From Nephrotoma appendiculata (taxonomy: Eukaryota > Arthropoda > Insecta > Diptera > Tipulidae): a DNA stretch of 64,000 nt. Where the stretch lies: positions 171,425,931-171,489,930 of the forward strand of contig OX371225.1 of NCBI GenBank assembly GCA_947310385.1. Direction: 5' to 3'. Position 1 is the first letter of the stretch. Each line of letters starts with the position of its first letter. Made by a program: the position numbers and the translations under genes. The notes under the pieces were generated by a model. It saw only the letters and a program-made list of their open reading frames with translations, did not search any database and was not told the DNA's origin. Shown here piece by piece: positions 1-11,968 of this stretch.

Positions 1-299
1 ACTCAAGTTTAAATATGATTTAAACATCATGGTAGCCAGCTAGAGCTCTAATGGTCAATGTAAAATATCTCCACATTTAAAAAATTATATTTACATTAAA
101 TATCCCACCTAACATCCTTAATACATTTTGTAAACAAAAAATTGTTACCTTCCGGGATTACCCACTAGACTTTTACGGCTTGGTGTAATTGTAAAAATTA
201 ATTTTTTAGCGATACGGTAAAAATCGGTTGATTTTTTATTGTAACTATGTGATCTTCTGATATTATTAATTTTTCGATTTTTCAAATACAATTACAATC
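1..299. other. A+T-rich sequence, nothing recognised
   Basis: No open frame of protein-like composition, RNA gene or clear repeat was seen in this stretch. Confidence 0.6.
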
Positions 300-520
300 G
301 GCATCACGTCAATTTATTGAAGAGCAGTTAGTCGAAAAGACAATTCGCCGAAAAACTATTCATCGAATCTTAATTTACCGAAAAAAATTCACCGAAAACA
401 TCAATTCACAGAAAACGACAGATAGAAAATAATTGACCGAAAACGAAAATTATTCGAAAAAACTATTCGTCGAAAATGAGAATTCACCGATACCGTCAAT
501 TCCTCGAAAACAATAATTTA
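300..520. repeat. Degenerate 15-18 base minisatellite (CAATTCACCGAAAAC type)
   Basis: Short units related to AATTCACCGAAAAC recur about a dozen times with many substitutions. The same motif occurs in the opposite orientation (GTTTTCGGTGAATTG) at 3310-3460 and 5480-5690, so all three arrays belong to one repeat family. A 75-codon frame starting at 476 overlaps the array and is not protein-like. Confidence 0.7.
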
Positions 521-1014
521 CTGAAAGCATTTCATATGTGCTTCGCATATTATATAAGCAAAAAAATGTTTTCTCTGTTTGAATTTTACAAAAGCGTTAA
601 ATACATGTCTACATATTTCTTATCAGGTCAGCTTTTAACGAATAACCAAAAATATTTATCAAAATGTTTCTTTCGCTACCTTCACAGATTTACAACAATT
701 TAAAAATACAGTACAATATAATTGGGTTGCTGTTAATTTACTGAAAATTATAATACTCAAAAATATCATGAACATGAAACTTTCAAATTTAAAATGTTTA
801 ATAATACAAACTTTAAAAAATTCGAGAAACTGAAAAATATCGTTAAGGATGTCGCATATAAAAAATGTATCTCAGGGGAATTTAACCGCCGTTAATTAAA
901 CTTAATCCAGCCTCGAAGGCGTTGGAGTGGGGGTCTATAAACATGGCGGGTAATATAGAATTGGCTCTTTTGTAAATTATATAAGCTTAGTGTCGCTTCA
1001 CTTATATTCACTAA
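521..1014. other. No gene seen
   Basis: A+T-rich sequence left of the Helitron insertion point, with no recognised feature. Confidence 0.5.
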
Positions 1015-1264
1015 CTAGCTGACCCGGCGAACTTCGTACCGCCTCAAAATCAATAAATGTTGTTTAAAGTTATTAGCTTAATTAAATTGAGTTTTTTATT
1101 AAGATAAAATGAATACTCCAAATTATTTAAATTCAATCAAAATGAAATATATTTTAATTACATTGAAATGAATGTAATTCACGTGGCAGCAAGGTTTTCG
1201 TTTTATTGAATGGATTCGAAATGATTCGCGTAGCATTGTTGCACTATTTTCTTTTAAACTATTT

Positions 1265-2690
1265 GCTGGGTGGGTTGCAATAGGGTTGATTCCCTTCAGG
1301 ACAGCATCTTGTGATATACGACATTTTTTCATTTCGACATTGTCAAGTGCGAGAACGAACAAAGCGGATGGTTTGCCGACACGTGAACATGCTATACGTA
1401 CAATTCGCCGTGAGAGAAACATTCATTTTCTAGATTCAAGCCACAAACACTCAAGAATGGACCTTGTGATTTGTGATCGTTATGGCGAATACAAGACGAA
1501 TCGGAAGTTGAATTCGTTTAAGCTCGAATGGCATATCGGTTGGGATCATCAGAATTCTCGGAATGAGAACTTCCTCACCTTTGAACTTTCCTTGAGTTTT
1601 CTCAAAACCAAACGTGTTCCGTTACATAGTTTTGGTTGATTCAGGTTTTGTAGCATGATAATTACCGCACCAACTTTCAGTTGTAAATTGTGAGGTGGCA
1701 AGCCAGGCAGATCTAATGAGTTTAAAAATTCAGTTGGATAGTGGGTTGCTTCGTCTTTGTTTGTCACACAGTCGATAGATTTGAAGGAATGAAGTAGACC
1801 GATGATTAGATTTTGAATTGTGAAATTTAAGGGATCCACATCTTTGTGTTTGGCGCAAGAATTACTCCTTCACTCACCCAAGTGATCACCCTAATGATGT
1901 TCGGGAACATTTTGTTCATGAGCTCGTCCTTCGTTGAGATAAAATTGCAAAAGTTCTAAGGAAACGAAATCAATCCATTCGATTCGTCGACCGGAACACG
2001 GCCATTACCGATAGTCAGCATTTGCTTGGTGAAATCTTCGGCAGATGGATCGTTTAACTACAGACAATCAAATTAAATTTTTCGTTCGAGCTAAAAAATG
2101 AAAACAAAATATATTTCTGATAATTCCAATGTCATTTTTCGTTAAACTGCGTATACGTTTACGCAAAAAAACAACATATTTTTGGTTCTTTGCGGCTATT
2201 TACAGAAAATGAACTCACAGTTCAAATTTTTACGTTTACATAAGATGAAATATCTCTTTTAGGTTGTCTCTGGTTTAACAATGCAACGCGCATGTTTGCC
2301 GTCAACTGAAGTTTCATCACATAGCGCCACGCAGAGTCGATGATTTGAATCATTGCGGAATCACTGGTATTTTTTGACGGAAATCGCCGGACAGTTGAAT
2401 CATTGCGCCTCCAATTCATATTGATTCATTGCGTAGATCTTTCTCTTTCGATTGAGTGCTTCCAATGCGCATTTGTGCGCCATTGTATTTTCATAATCGA
2501 TAATGATTTTACTTGCTACCAAAACTTTCGCTATTGCTGAGTGTTTCGCAATGTTGCAAGTCGGGTTCTCAGCCGATTGAAGGTTTACCGACAATTTCAA
2601 CGCTGAGCAACTGCTACAGAAATATCGGATCTCAGTTCCACTAGCTGCATCGAAGAAAAATAATCCACCATTTCCATCATGAATTATATA
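1265..2690 (-). pseudogene. Helitron Pif1-like helicase remnant
   Basis: Fragments of a Pif1-family helicase follow each other in the right order on the minus strand but in different frames. First comes a piece ending near 2400, with GNGGLFF, SALKLSVNLQS and NTMAHK. The last corresponds to the DECTMAHK motif of intact Helitron helicases, so the Walker B acidic pair is altered here. Next is LQLTANMRVAL near 2300, then TKQMLTIGNGRVPVDES near 2010, then YPTEFLNSLDLPG and LCNGTRL (1549-1839), and finally ACSRVGKPSALFVLA (about 1370). The Walker A region is deleted between GNGGLFF and SALKL, and several stops and frameshifts are present. It cannot encode a working helicase. Confidence 0.85.
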
Positions 2691-2744
2691 GTTAAGTAGA
2701 TAAAATAAAAGAATTGGATAAAAAAATAATATATAAATTTGCAT

Positions 2745-2818
2745 GCAGCCTCCAGTCGGATTTGAATTCAGTACTTCACGACCCAAGCGCCAAAGCTTTA
2801 ACCACTGCACAACTCGTC
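2745..2818 (-). repeat. tRNA-derived SINE head inside the Helitron
   Basis: On the minus strand an A-box-like TGTGCAGTGGTTAAAGC is followed about 25 bases later by a B-box-like GAATTCAAATCC. This is the spacing of an RNA polymerase III internal promoter in a tRNA. No acceptor stem could be paired, so it is read as the 5' part of a tRNA-derived SINE or a tRNA relic rather than a working tRNA gene. The SINE head at 55267 has a similar GTGCAGTGATTACAGC A-box. Confidence 0.6.
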
Positions 2819-3309
2819 ACATACAAACTACACATATAAAAATTCATATAAAAAAGGTTTTTTATTAGATTTTTGGGGTTTTCTCTTTGAGTTTTTCCGA
2901 CTTTTATTTTTTTCCTAAACCACCACTGTATTGAGACGAACAAAATAAAAAAAACAAAATGTATGAGAAAATGAATTTTCTTGATAAATTTTTTTGGTGA
3001 ATTTTTCCGATGTTTTAATAGTTATTATGCAAATCCAACAAAACAAAATCATAAAAATCGGTCCAGCCGTTCTTGAGTTATAAATGGTGTAACTAACCTG
3101 ACTTTGTTTTATATATATAGATTGAAAGAATTCATTACATATAATTAAATAAAGAAACATTGAGCTGTTGTAAAGGAATTTAGGTATTTTAAATTTCGAA
3201 TTTTTTCTTTCCAGTATTTTTTTGTTTCAATATTTTGGAAAATATATTTTCAGGAATTTTGGATTTCCTCGTTTTCGGGATTTAATGTTTCTATTTTTCA
3301 GTACGATCC

Positions 3310-3460
3310 GATTTAGTTTTTGATGAATTACCAGTATCGGTGAATTGTTGTTTTCGATGAAATGTCGTTTGCGGTCAACTGTCGTTTTTGGTGAATTTTC
3401 TTTTTCGGTAAATTGTCGATTTCAGTAAATTTTGTTTTCAGTAAATTTTCTTTCAACTGA
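3310..3460. repeat. Minisatellite, GTTTTCGGTGAATTG type
   Basis: About eight degenerate copies of a 15-17 base unit, opposite in orientation to the array at 300-520. It may once have formed the inverted end of a composite structure. Confidence 0.65.
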
Positions 3461-3839
3461 GTTCCATTTCCATTAGTTCTCCGATACTATTACGTTATGA
3501 GAAATTCCTAACACATTTTCTATTTGTGAGAAACACAAGAGAAACAAATCTTTAAAACCGAGTTTAATTTCAAACAGCTGATAAATTGTGTATTTTGATT
3601 CAAATTGAACCGAATTGGAAATTGTTAATTCATCATAAATTTATTAGTATCTATAAAACAACCCTGAAAGGTATTCTCAAATAATAATCTACTTCCATAT
3701 TAATACCCGATTTTATCCAAGTTAGATGAGAAGTTCAAATTTGTCATTTACCTCACCAAAATTTAATCTAGCATGAAATTCCATTTTTATTATAAAACCA
3801 AGTTTCGTATATTAATCGCTAGAAAACTTAAATATTTAA
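3461..3839. other. No gene seen
   Basis: A+T-rich spacer with nothing recognised. Confidence 0.5.
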
Positions 3840-5330
3840 AAAAAAATAACGGGGTTTAAGCTCCACCTGAACCGCAAATGTTTGGTAGAATATAAAGTCC
3901 TTCTCATAAAGGATTTTTTAGGAATCCCATTTCGATCTAACATACCAAATCCGATCATGTTAAGAATTGGTCGAGTTCCGTCTCAGGTGGCCATATACCA
4001 AGATTCCTTCCCAAAATCACTTAAGAATCCCATTTCCATCCAGCATACACAATTCCATCATAATTGATTAAGAATTGCTGGAGTTCCATTCCATATTTCA
4101 CAACTCCTTCCAAAAATCATTTAAAAATCTCATTTCCATCCAACATAACCAATCCCATCACAATCGGTTAAGAATTGATCGAGTTCCGTCCCAGGAGGTC
4201 ATATTCAAGAATTTCTTCCCAACATCGTTTAAGAATCCTTTTTCCATCCAACATACCCAATTCCATCATAATCGGCTAAGAATTGATCGAGTTCCGTCCC
4301 AGATGGCTATATTCAGGAACTGCTTCCAAAAATTATTTAAGAATCCCATTTTCATTCAACATACCCGATCCCAACATAATCGGCTAAGTAGTGCCTGCGT
4401 TCAGCCTCATATTAAATTCGATCGAATAGATTAAATAAAAAACATTCGGAATTAATGGACAATCGGATTTAATAGACTCCCCAATCATTCCGTTAAATCG
4501 AGGTTTTTCTGTTTAACATTTTACGCTAAAATGCCACGTAATCAACGCAACAATTTAACGCGACATTTAACATAACATAGTATTTAACGCAGCGTGTTAC
4601 ATGAACCCAAAACTAGTCCCGTTTTTTACCAAACATAAAAAAATCAGGAGCTTGCTTAAGCAGATACAATATGAGTGATGGCCGACTTAGTAACAAATAT
4701 AGTCAATTAAATGACCTGGTTCAGTTTCAGTTGCCTTTATTCCAGAACTTCTTCAAACAATTATTTTTCAATGGTATTTTCATTTTATTCACCTCAATTT
4801 TAGAATAAATAGTTACAGAATAGCCTGTTTCCGTCCCAATATGCCATAGTTTGCGAAAGTAATGTAGAAACCCACTTTCATCTTACATACTAAATTCAAT
4901 ATGATCGTGTTGAAAATGCCTGAAAGTAGTACGGAGAAAGTTTCAATTGGCAATTTCAGAACTACTTCCGAAAATCGTTTTAAAATCCCATTTCCATCTT
5001 ACTTGGCTATACTCCAGAATTTATTCAAAAAATTATTTTAGAATCTAATTTCCATCCTTCAGCTTAAATCAGCCGTTTCAGTTGACTGTATTTCAGAAGT
5101 TCTTCCAGAAATCATTTTAATGATTTATTACCGTTCTGCATAAAAAAAAACTTCATCGTGATCGGTTACATTGTAGAAATGACCTAGCTTCTTCCCAGTT
5201 GGTCATATTCCAGAACCCCCTAAAAGAAAATTACATTTCTATCCTCCACACTCAATTTCATCATGATCAGTTGCTAATGACTTATTACAACTACAAATGT
5301 TCCAGAGATAATTCCAGAACTCATATTCGC
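3840..5330. repeat. Dispersed repeat with tandem units of about 110 bases (copy 1)
   Basis: The block starts with a unique leader (GGGGTTTAAGCTCCACC at about 3850) and continues as imperfect units of roughly 105-120 bases. Each unit carries AAGAATCCCATTTCCATCCA, a CGGCTAAGAATTGATCGAG-like part and a TTCCGTCCCAG-like part. A unique tail follows at about 4440-4640 (TTTAACGCGACATTTAACAT region). More diverged units continue to about 5330. An inverted copy with the same leader, units and tail is at 58265-59003. Short open frames here (3882-4434) are translations of the repeat. The transposition mechanism is unknown. Confidence 0.8.
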
Positions 5331-5479
5331 ATTCACAAACTGACCTTAACCTCGAGAAATGACCAAAATAACCGTAATAGAACTCTTTGTTCCCTCTTTA
5401 ATTTTTATCACCATCGTTCAACTGAAATATACTCATTGGACATATTTTTGTTTAATGGTAGTTTCCAGAGGGTTTTTTA

Positions 5480-5690
5480 GTTCTCGGTGAATTTTCATTT
5501 TCAGTGATTTTTTGTCTCCTGTGAATTATCGTTTTTCGCTGAATTGTCGTTTGTGAAGGATTGTCATTTTCGGTGAATGGTTGTTTTCGGTGAGTTGTAA
5601 TTTTCGGTGAATTGTTTTATCGGCGTTCCGTTTTCAGTAAATTGAGCATTTCGGTAAATTATCGGTTCTAATGAATTGCTTTTCGGTATA
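5480..5690. repeat. Minisatellite, TTTTCGGTGAATTG type
   Basis: Roughly ten degenerate units, same orientation as the array at 3310-3460. Together these two arrays bracket the ~110-base repeat block. Confidence 0.65.
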
Positions 5691-5899
5691 TTGTTCAAGA
5701 TTTTGAAGAACTTTTCAAAAATACAAAGCAACATGGAACCTTTTTTTATGTTTGGCTAATTGGACTTGCTACGCACTAACGTCGGATAGCGCAAACCTTA
5801 CCCGCTATTTTGAAAACAAATTTGCAACTATCGAGCGAGTTTGGAACAAATATGTCGTTTTATGTCGATTGAAAGTCGAGGAGAATAAAAATGTCGATA

Positions 5900-7440
5900 A
5901 CTCACCGGGCGGTTTGATGGTTTGCCCATTTTAGCTGATGATCATTAACGACTTTCTTTAATTCCTAATCGTTTTAATTGGAATCCCTGAGCTCCATTCA
6001 ATTGTGTTTCCTGGAACCCTGAGAGCAGTTTTAAAATTTTGATGAAATCATCCGAAGTTTCGTTAATTCGGCAAAAAGCTTGAACTCGAATCGCGTTCCC
6101 TAATCAGTGGTTGTAATTGAGTAATCATGATTCGTAATTGTTGACGAAAATTATGGCAATGGTTCGAGCTGACATATTGGTAGACAGTATGCTAGATACG
6201 TATATCTAGAGATATTTATATCCATATAACGGCGAAAGCAGACCCACGATTTCCAGATGGATATGTTAAGTGGCATCTTAGTATGCCGTTAAACTTTCGA
6301 TTGCTGGCAGAATAATGGCACGAGTCTTTGTTTATGTAATTAATTTACGAGTTGGACGGATATTTGAATGTTGGTGTTTCTAGTTCGTAATTCTTCGTAA
6401 CTCTAGTTTGTAATTCGAACTAGTGCGACATTCGGAACCAGAAAATATATTCTGAAGATCTAGGTGTAAATTTTATGCCAGTATGATCGTGTAAAGTCGA
6501 AATTAGCTTCGACTGAATGCCATTTGTTCGTTCGTCATTATCTTTACCGTTCACAAGTCGGGTACACGTAAAAAATTGACCGATATAATTCAAGCGGCGG
6601 GACCTTCTAGGATTAAGTTCAGTATTAGAACGAATTGCTCTTAACAGAGGTTTGTGGTCTGTGTAAATGATGTCGACGAAACCTAAAAAATTTTCACTTC
6701 ACGGCATATTTTCGTTCGGCATTCAAGAACTTTTTCGAAAATAATCGCAAGGGTTCTACGTCTTGGACTTCTTTAAAAAATCCAGTGTTAGTGGATTGGG
6801 CCAGTTTTTGTATTAAGCGATAGCCAATCATGCCAAAAAACTGCCGAATTCGTTTGATTCGTATTCGTTAGAGCTGGAAATTTCTAAATGGTACTAAAGT
6901 AGAATACGGTTAGGAGTAATTTTGGTGCTGACTAATTCGAGAGAGTTTGAACCATGAACGTATTTGTAACTTTTGATATTTACACCAAACTCATAGAGTC
7001 GGCTAAATTAAGTTAATTTTGTTTCACAGTTTTCGAAGCTACGCGAGAATGTTATCGGCATGTGCGAACAAAATCGAGTTTTCGAGCAAATTCTTTAATA
7101 AATGCTGAAAAGCGCGGCATTTCTGAGGCCGAATTGCATCTATCTCAATTCAATGAGGTCAAATGGGGTCGGGATTACTTTTTGTATATTTCTGATGCAA
7201 CGGGCAAGAGGCAAGAAATGTCGATGGCCAGAAAATCCCAAACTCTACTATATGCTTCTATTTTCGTAAACGCAGCTTTGTGGCGAATTGGGTCTAGTTT
7301 TTGTAATCGAAATGTAGGTAAATGGCCGGTCGTCACAATATGATAAACCACGGATTGTTTGATGAGTAAATTATAGTTTGGGTCAGTAGTTAAGGAACGA
7401 TGTGCTTCTTTAGCAGCCAACATAATCGATGGCAATAGTG
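5900..7440 (-). pseudogene. Gypsy-type LTR retrotransposon pol relic
   Basis: Minus-strand translation gives pol segments in the expected order. The start of the reverse transcriptase is near 7350 (VVYHIVTTGHLP, RLQKLDPIRHKAAF). The RT/RNase H boundary is near 6830-6720 (FFGMIGYR, LRLFSKKFLNAERKYA). RNase H has TDHKPLL near 6650, followed by RRLNYIGQFF and NGKDND. The integrase core has TTD, a stop, then GTRFEF near 6100, and CQQSKV precedes it. Most of the RT palm, including the catalytic YxDD, is deleted, and frameshifts and stops are frequent. No LTRs were recognised. It is a dead fragment. Confidence 0.8.
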
Positions 7441-7619
7441 AAGTAGCCTAGATCATTGGATTTTAAATTTCAAAAATATTTTCAGCTCATGTGTCTATTA
7501 GAAAAGACAAATTACTGATATTGTCGTATGTGTGAAGCCGGTATATTATTGTAATATTTGTTGCCGATGTGATTTTGCGGCTTAGTATTTTTTGTAAGCG
7601 ATCATGAGGATAATAATAG

Positions 7620-7668
7620 ATAGTCGCTAATCCCTGTATATATAGAATATACAGGGATTAGCGACTAT
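7620..7668. other. Near-perfect short hairpin
   Basis: Two 22-base arms beginning ATAGTCGCTAATCCCTG are exact reverse complements around a 5-base loop. No coding context accompanies it. It could be a small terminal-repeat element footprint or an RNA hairpin; nothing in the sequence decides between these. Confidence 0.75.
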
Positions 7669-10459
7669 AGGTTTTTTATGTTTGCGTGATATAGAAACAT
7701 AACGCCGTCTTCTGTCAACAAGATTCTGAAATTACTACGACCATCGAAATTAATTCTATCCACATAATGATCTCCGTGTGGTGGGATTTATAAGTATGGC
7801 CGAATTTGTCGTTTGAAATAAACTCTGACATATTTTGCTTTGAAAGATTTAAATTTCATTAGTTCGCACTGAATTTCTGCTATAGTGCGGATTGAACTTG
7901 TTTTGCCTTGTGCGTTCATTATACATTCGTTTTCATCGGTCATTCTGTTGGTATTGTCCTATGAAATAGTCTTAAACTATCACGAAACTGACACCTCGCT
8001 TAATCTTTCTTTGAGGGGGCTTTTTAAAATTGAAATGCAAAGTAAACAAATTAAAATCCATTATTTGTTTTTATTGATTTTATTCTCATCACCACGTTTT
8101 ACGAATAAAACCCGTCGATCCACTATAAAATTGTTAGTATTAGTCAAGTTTCCAGGCTCGTATACTTCGTATCGTATGGAAATAATGAGTTTTTACCGAA
8201 TTTTCGCTATAAATCATTATGTAGGGATGACCAAACGAAATGAACTAGTGACCAATCATCAACGAGTTATGAAGGGCCAAAAAATTAAATTAATTATATC
8301 TGATGCCTTCTACTTTAGATACAATTCTTTGATAAAATAAATATTTTGATCTAAATGGTATATTCCAATGAGATTTTTTATTAATTTTGTAAAATGAAAT
8401 TCCCAAGTAAGCGACGAACCTGATTTTATTGAATTAATACAATTTTTCGTTTTGTTTTTTCGCAATAAAAACTGGCCCTTTCGTGACCAAGCGCCCAAAT
8501 GAAGTGACCAATCTTCCCCTTACGATAACCTAGCGATATTTGATAAAAACGGTATAATTTTCTTCCAATGAGGTGCTTTACGGAATTTCTTTTTAAGTTT
8601 TCATTATTTATTTACTTATTTAATCCTGACCAAACGAGGACTAAACGAATTCAATCATTACTTTTGTCAATACCTTTGGGGTGCTAACAAGGCGGAGCCG
8701 GATGTCACTACGATATAATGTTCAATATCGCCCCGTATGGCTTATATACATATATCGTACGGCCGTTTAAAACTATTCAATAAATTTATTTTATTTATTT
8801 CGATTTGCAGTTGATATAGTTTAAAAATAAAAATAAGTGAACTGCTAGAAAAATAATTTTTTTTATCATATAAGTTAAATGATAAATAACTGTATTTTCT
8901 CGGAGCACTCATTGACGGAAAATTTTAATATTTTCATTATAAATTTCCCTGATACTTTAATGCTTAAATCAAGGACAAGACCACCCAACTCTACGTTTAT
9001 TGTAATTTTTTTTTTGTAACCCAAGCTACTTCCTTTTCAAAACAATAGCATTCCAAAATCCGACTAAAATCTCACTCCAAAAATTAAAATTTATAAATAT
9101 TAGGTATAATTAATTTCAATATATAATTTGTTAAAATTAAATTTAATAAAGAAAATAAAAAATTAATTTGTGATATTTTTTATAGTTCAAACGAAGCCCC
9201 AATAAAATTTAATGAAATTTATACATACAATTCATAATATTATACTAAACATAAATTTAAACCAAAAATTAAAATATATTTTATTATTTTATATAATTCA
9301 TGTTATCTGATTTTTCTACAACCGCATATTTTCCAAACCAGAACAATTTTCCCAGCCGTTTATATCAAATTACGTTAAGAGGAAAATATTTATGATGATA
9401 ATAGTAATGTAATATACCACAAAATTGAATTAAGGTAATTTTCTCATTTCCTATTTGTTTCATTATCAAATTGAATAAAAAAAGAAAAGAAAATTATCGT
9501 GAAAATTATTTAATTTTCTTTTTTTCTTACTATAGAACACACTTTTATTTCTCTCCCTATTCACAGACATACGATACTTATATACTAAATAAAATTATGT
9601 TAATATTAAGAAAATTTTATAAAAAAGAAAATTGTTCTTTTATTGTGAAATGGAGGTTGAAATCTAATGGAAAATAATTAGATATAAGAAATTATATTTG
9701 AATGTTAAAAACTTATAACAAAAATATTAATTATAATCATTTCTCCAAATAAAACAAATAAAAATTTATTTTTATTTTTAATTGCCTAAAATTGATGATT
9801 AAAAATTAAGAACATGATAAAAATTAATATATTTACATAATTTTAATCATAAATTATTTTATAGAAAAATTTGAGACAATCTTACTATAAAAATTATTTT
9901 TAACAATAAGAAAACTAATATATGTAATATTACTATTAAAAAGAATTAACGTTTGATGACAAATAATGAAAGTAAAAAAAAAATTATTATATTTAAATTT
10001 AAAAAGAATTAATTAAAATTAAAAAATGTTTTCAATTTACAGTAGATACTTAAACAAGGTTGTTTGATTGTGGTATGAATGTTTCTGGGCACTTTAATTG
10101 CATTTGAGTTCAAAAATAATAAATCTATCTTGCATTATTATTTATTTTAGATTTTGAATTATTCTGTGCGATGACTGCGGATTATTATCTATGTAGATTA
10201 GGGTTGAGTATATGAACTGCATTACAAAATCTTGCAATGCAAAATATTTCCCGTAAATTTAAAGAATCACACGAGCACTCTACGGGAGTACTTACCGTCC
10301 GTAAGAACCCGACAGTTTGCAGGCTATAAATATACCAGAAAACATAAGATATATTGAAGGCGAATAATTTATTCATTGTATTGTTGAGTTTGACGACTAG
10401 AAAATTATAATAATGGCAATGGCTTCACTTCATCGATATAGCGTTACTAACGGAACCAA
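7669..10459. other. Long A+T-rich stretch without a recognised gene
   Basis: A 151-codon frame at 7885-8340 (+) has no recognisable domain and the composition expected of random A+T-rich DNA. The part from about 8790 to 10060 is extremely A+T-rich and holds only short frames. No RNA gene was seen. Confidence 0.5.
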
Positions 10460-10870
10460 GCTGCTGGACCATGGATAGATCTTTCGACGCAGTTCTATTA
10501 ATCATGCGGCAACTCTTTTCAATCCACGGTTGTGTTGAAGGGCAAATCAAACTGTTAATATTTTGCTTAATGAATAAATAATTTCTGAAGACCTATGGCC
10601 GTTTTTCTTAACTTATTGAAAGTCTTCTTGGAGCTGGGCATTACGTTAAAAACTAAAAGAATTATAACCGATTTTGAAAAGGCAATCGTGTCGTCAGCAT
10701 TAATCTGTTTTCTCAGAGCAACCTTCAAAGTTTGCCTTTTCCACTTCGGCCAAATAATTTAGCAAAGGGTACATAAGCTACGGTTTGTGGCTAAATACAC
10801 GAGTTCCGAGGATTTTTCATTCCAAATAAGGATGCTTAAAAGATTGGCTTTCGTTTCAAGAAAAGAAGTA
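10460..10870 (+). pseudogene. MULE (Mutator-like) transposase relic
   Basis: Plus-strand translation, across at least one frameshift, gives WTMDRSFDAV (the first catalytic Asp region of MULE transposases, usually WxxDGTFxxxP). It is followed by FSIHGCVEGQ, then LELGITLKTKRIITDFEKAI (second catalytic region, DFExA) and CLFHFGQII (C..H motif region), then FSFQIRMLKRLAF. Order and spacing match the DDE core of MULE transposases of animals. The N-terminal zinc finger, the third catalytic residue region and any terminal repeats were not found, so it is an internal fragment. Confidence 0.75.
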
Positions 10871-11968
10871 TCTTCATATTAAAAATTTTTTTATCAGGAG
10901 TTTGATAACAACGGAGTAAAACTGATTGTAATTTGGTGTAATTTGGAATATGTCGATATGGGATCAGAAACTTTACTTTCAAACAAAAAGTAAAACAATA
11001 ATCAAAAATAAAATGGATCATTAAAAATGGGAGAGACTCAGTAAACTGATTTTTTATAAAGAATCGGCCATAATATTATTCTTTTTTAATTGCCTACATT
11101 TTATTTGATTTTATCTTTTTTTTTTTGTATTATAAAATTATAACTAATCTAAACTAATTTAATCTAAACTCAAAAATGACTTATTATAGTTTTTAATTGA
11201 GAAATCACCAAAATTTTGTACTTGCAACATTTTGTAACTGCAAGATTTTGGTTTGTGGAATTTTAAAAAAATGCTAGATTTTACAATACAAGGTTTCGGC
11301 CTAACGTCGCACGTGCGATTCTTTAAATGTATGGGAAATTGTATGCAAGTTAACAAATCAGTGGTGATCTAATTCTATTTTGCATAAGAATTTGTATTTG
11401 AATTTGCATAATTAAATTCACGTCATTTTTAATTATTTGTTTCAAATTTATTCGAAATTTTCTTATAATACGAGTAACTCATCAAATTATTAATTGGATC
11501 ACCACTGGAGCCTTTTGGGAATTATTCGCTGGTACATCCGAGTTTTCAACATATTTTTACAATTTTCCTTATCAGTTTTTATTAAATTAATTTTAATTCA
11601 CCAAATATTTTCATGTGCTACTTGATACATTTAAAATACTGGAGGTTTTGAATAAATTACTAAATCAATTTAATATATGAAGTGTTAGATGGCTAGGACG
11701 AGCGAATATAAAATTACTTCTCAAAACTATTCCAACAAAGTTCAGTACAATTGTTTTAATAAAACATCAAACTTCCTGAATTTAAACAACTTTTAATTTG
11801 AGTCACAAAATAATCAATTAGAATTTAAAAATGTTCATAACTTGAAATGAAAAATTTGAAACTGATTTACTATATTTTGAATTTTATTTGTGGATAAGTG
11901 ACGAAGATTTGAAAATGTGTGAGTTCATTTAATAAAACAGTGAGGTTGCTTTAGAAAAAAGTGAGCAT
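10871..11968. other. No gene seen
   Basis: A+T-rich; short open frames only. Confidence 0.5.

Larger units (their letters stand above)
1015..3121 (-). mobile_element. Helitron, decayed but with both termini
   Basis: Read on the minus strand, the element starts with TCTATATATATAAAAC at 3121 and ends with GCCGGGTCAGCTAG at 1015. These are the TC start and CTAG end expected of a Helitron. A GGCG/CGCC stem lies about 11 bases before the end, where Helitrons carry their terminal hairpin. The flanking bases are A on the 5' side and T on the 3' side, which is the usual A|T insertion site with no target duplication. The inside holds broken pieces of the Helitron helicase and a tRNA-like SINE head. 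At about 2.1 kb it is much shorter than an autonomous element, and no Rep (HUH) domain was found, so it is a deleted copy. Confidence 0.85.

Noticed and set aside
3882..4434. Two frames repeating PISIQHTQ-like phrases
   Set aside because: They follow the ~110-base tandem unit and appear again in the inverted copy at 58.7-58.96 kb; repeat translations, not a protein.
7885..8340. 151-codon frame as a host gene
   Set aside because: No recognisable domain, no splice or codon-use support, and composition typical of A+T-rich noise.
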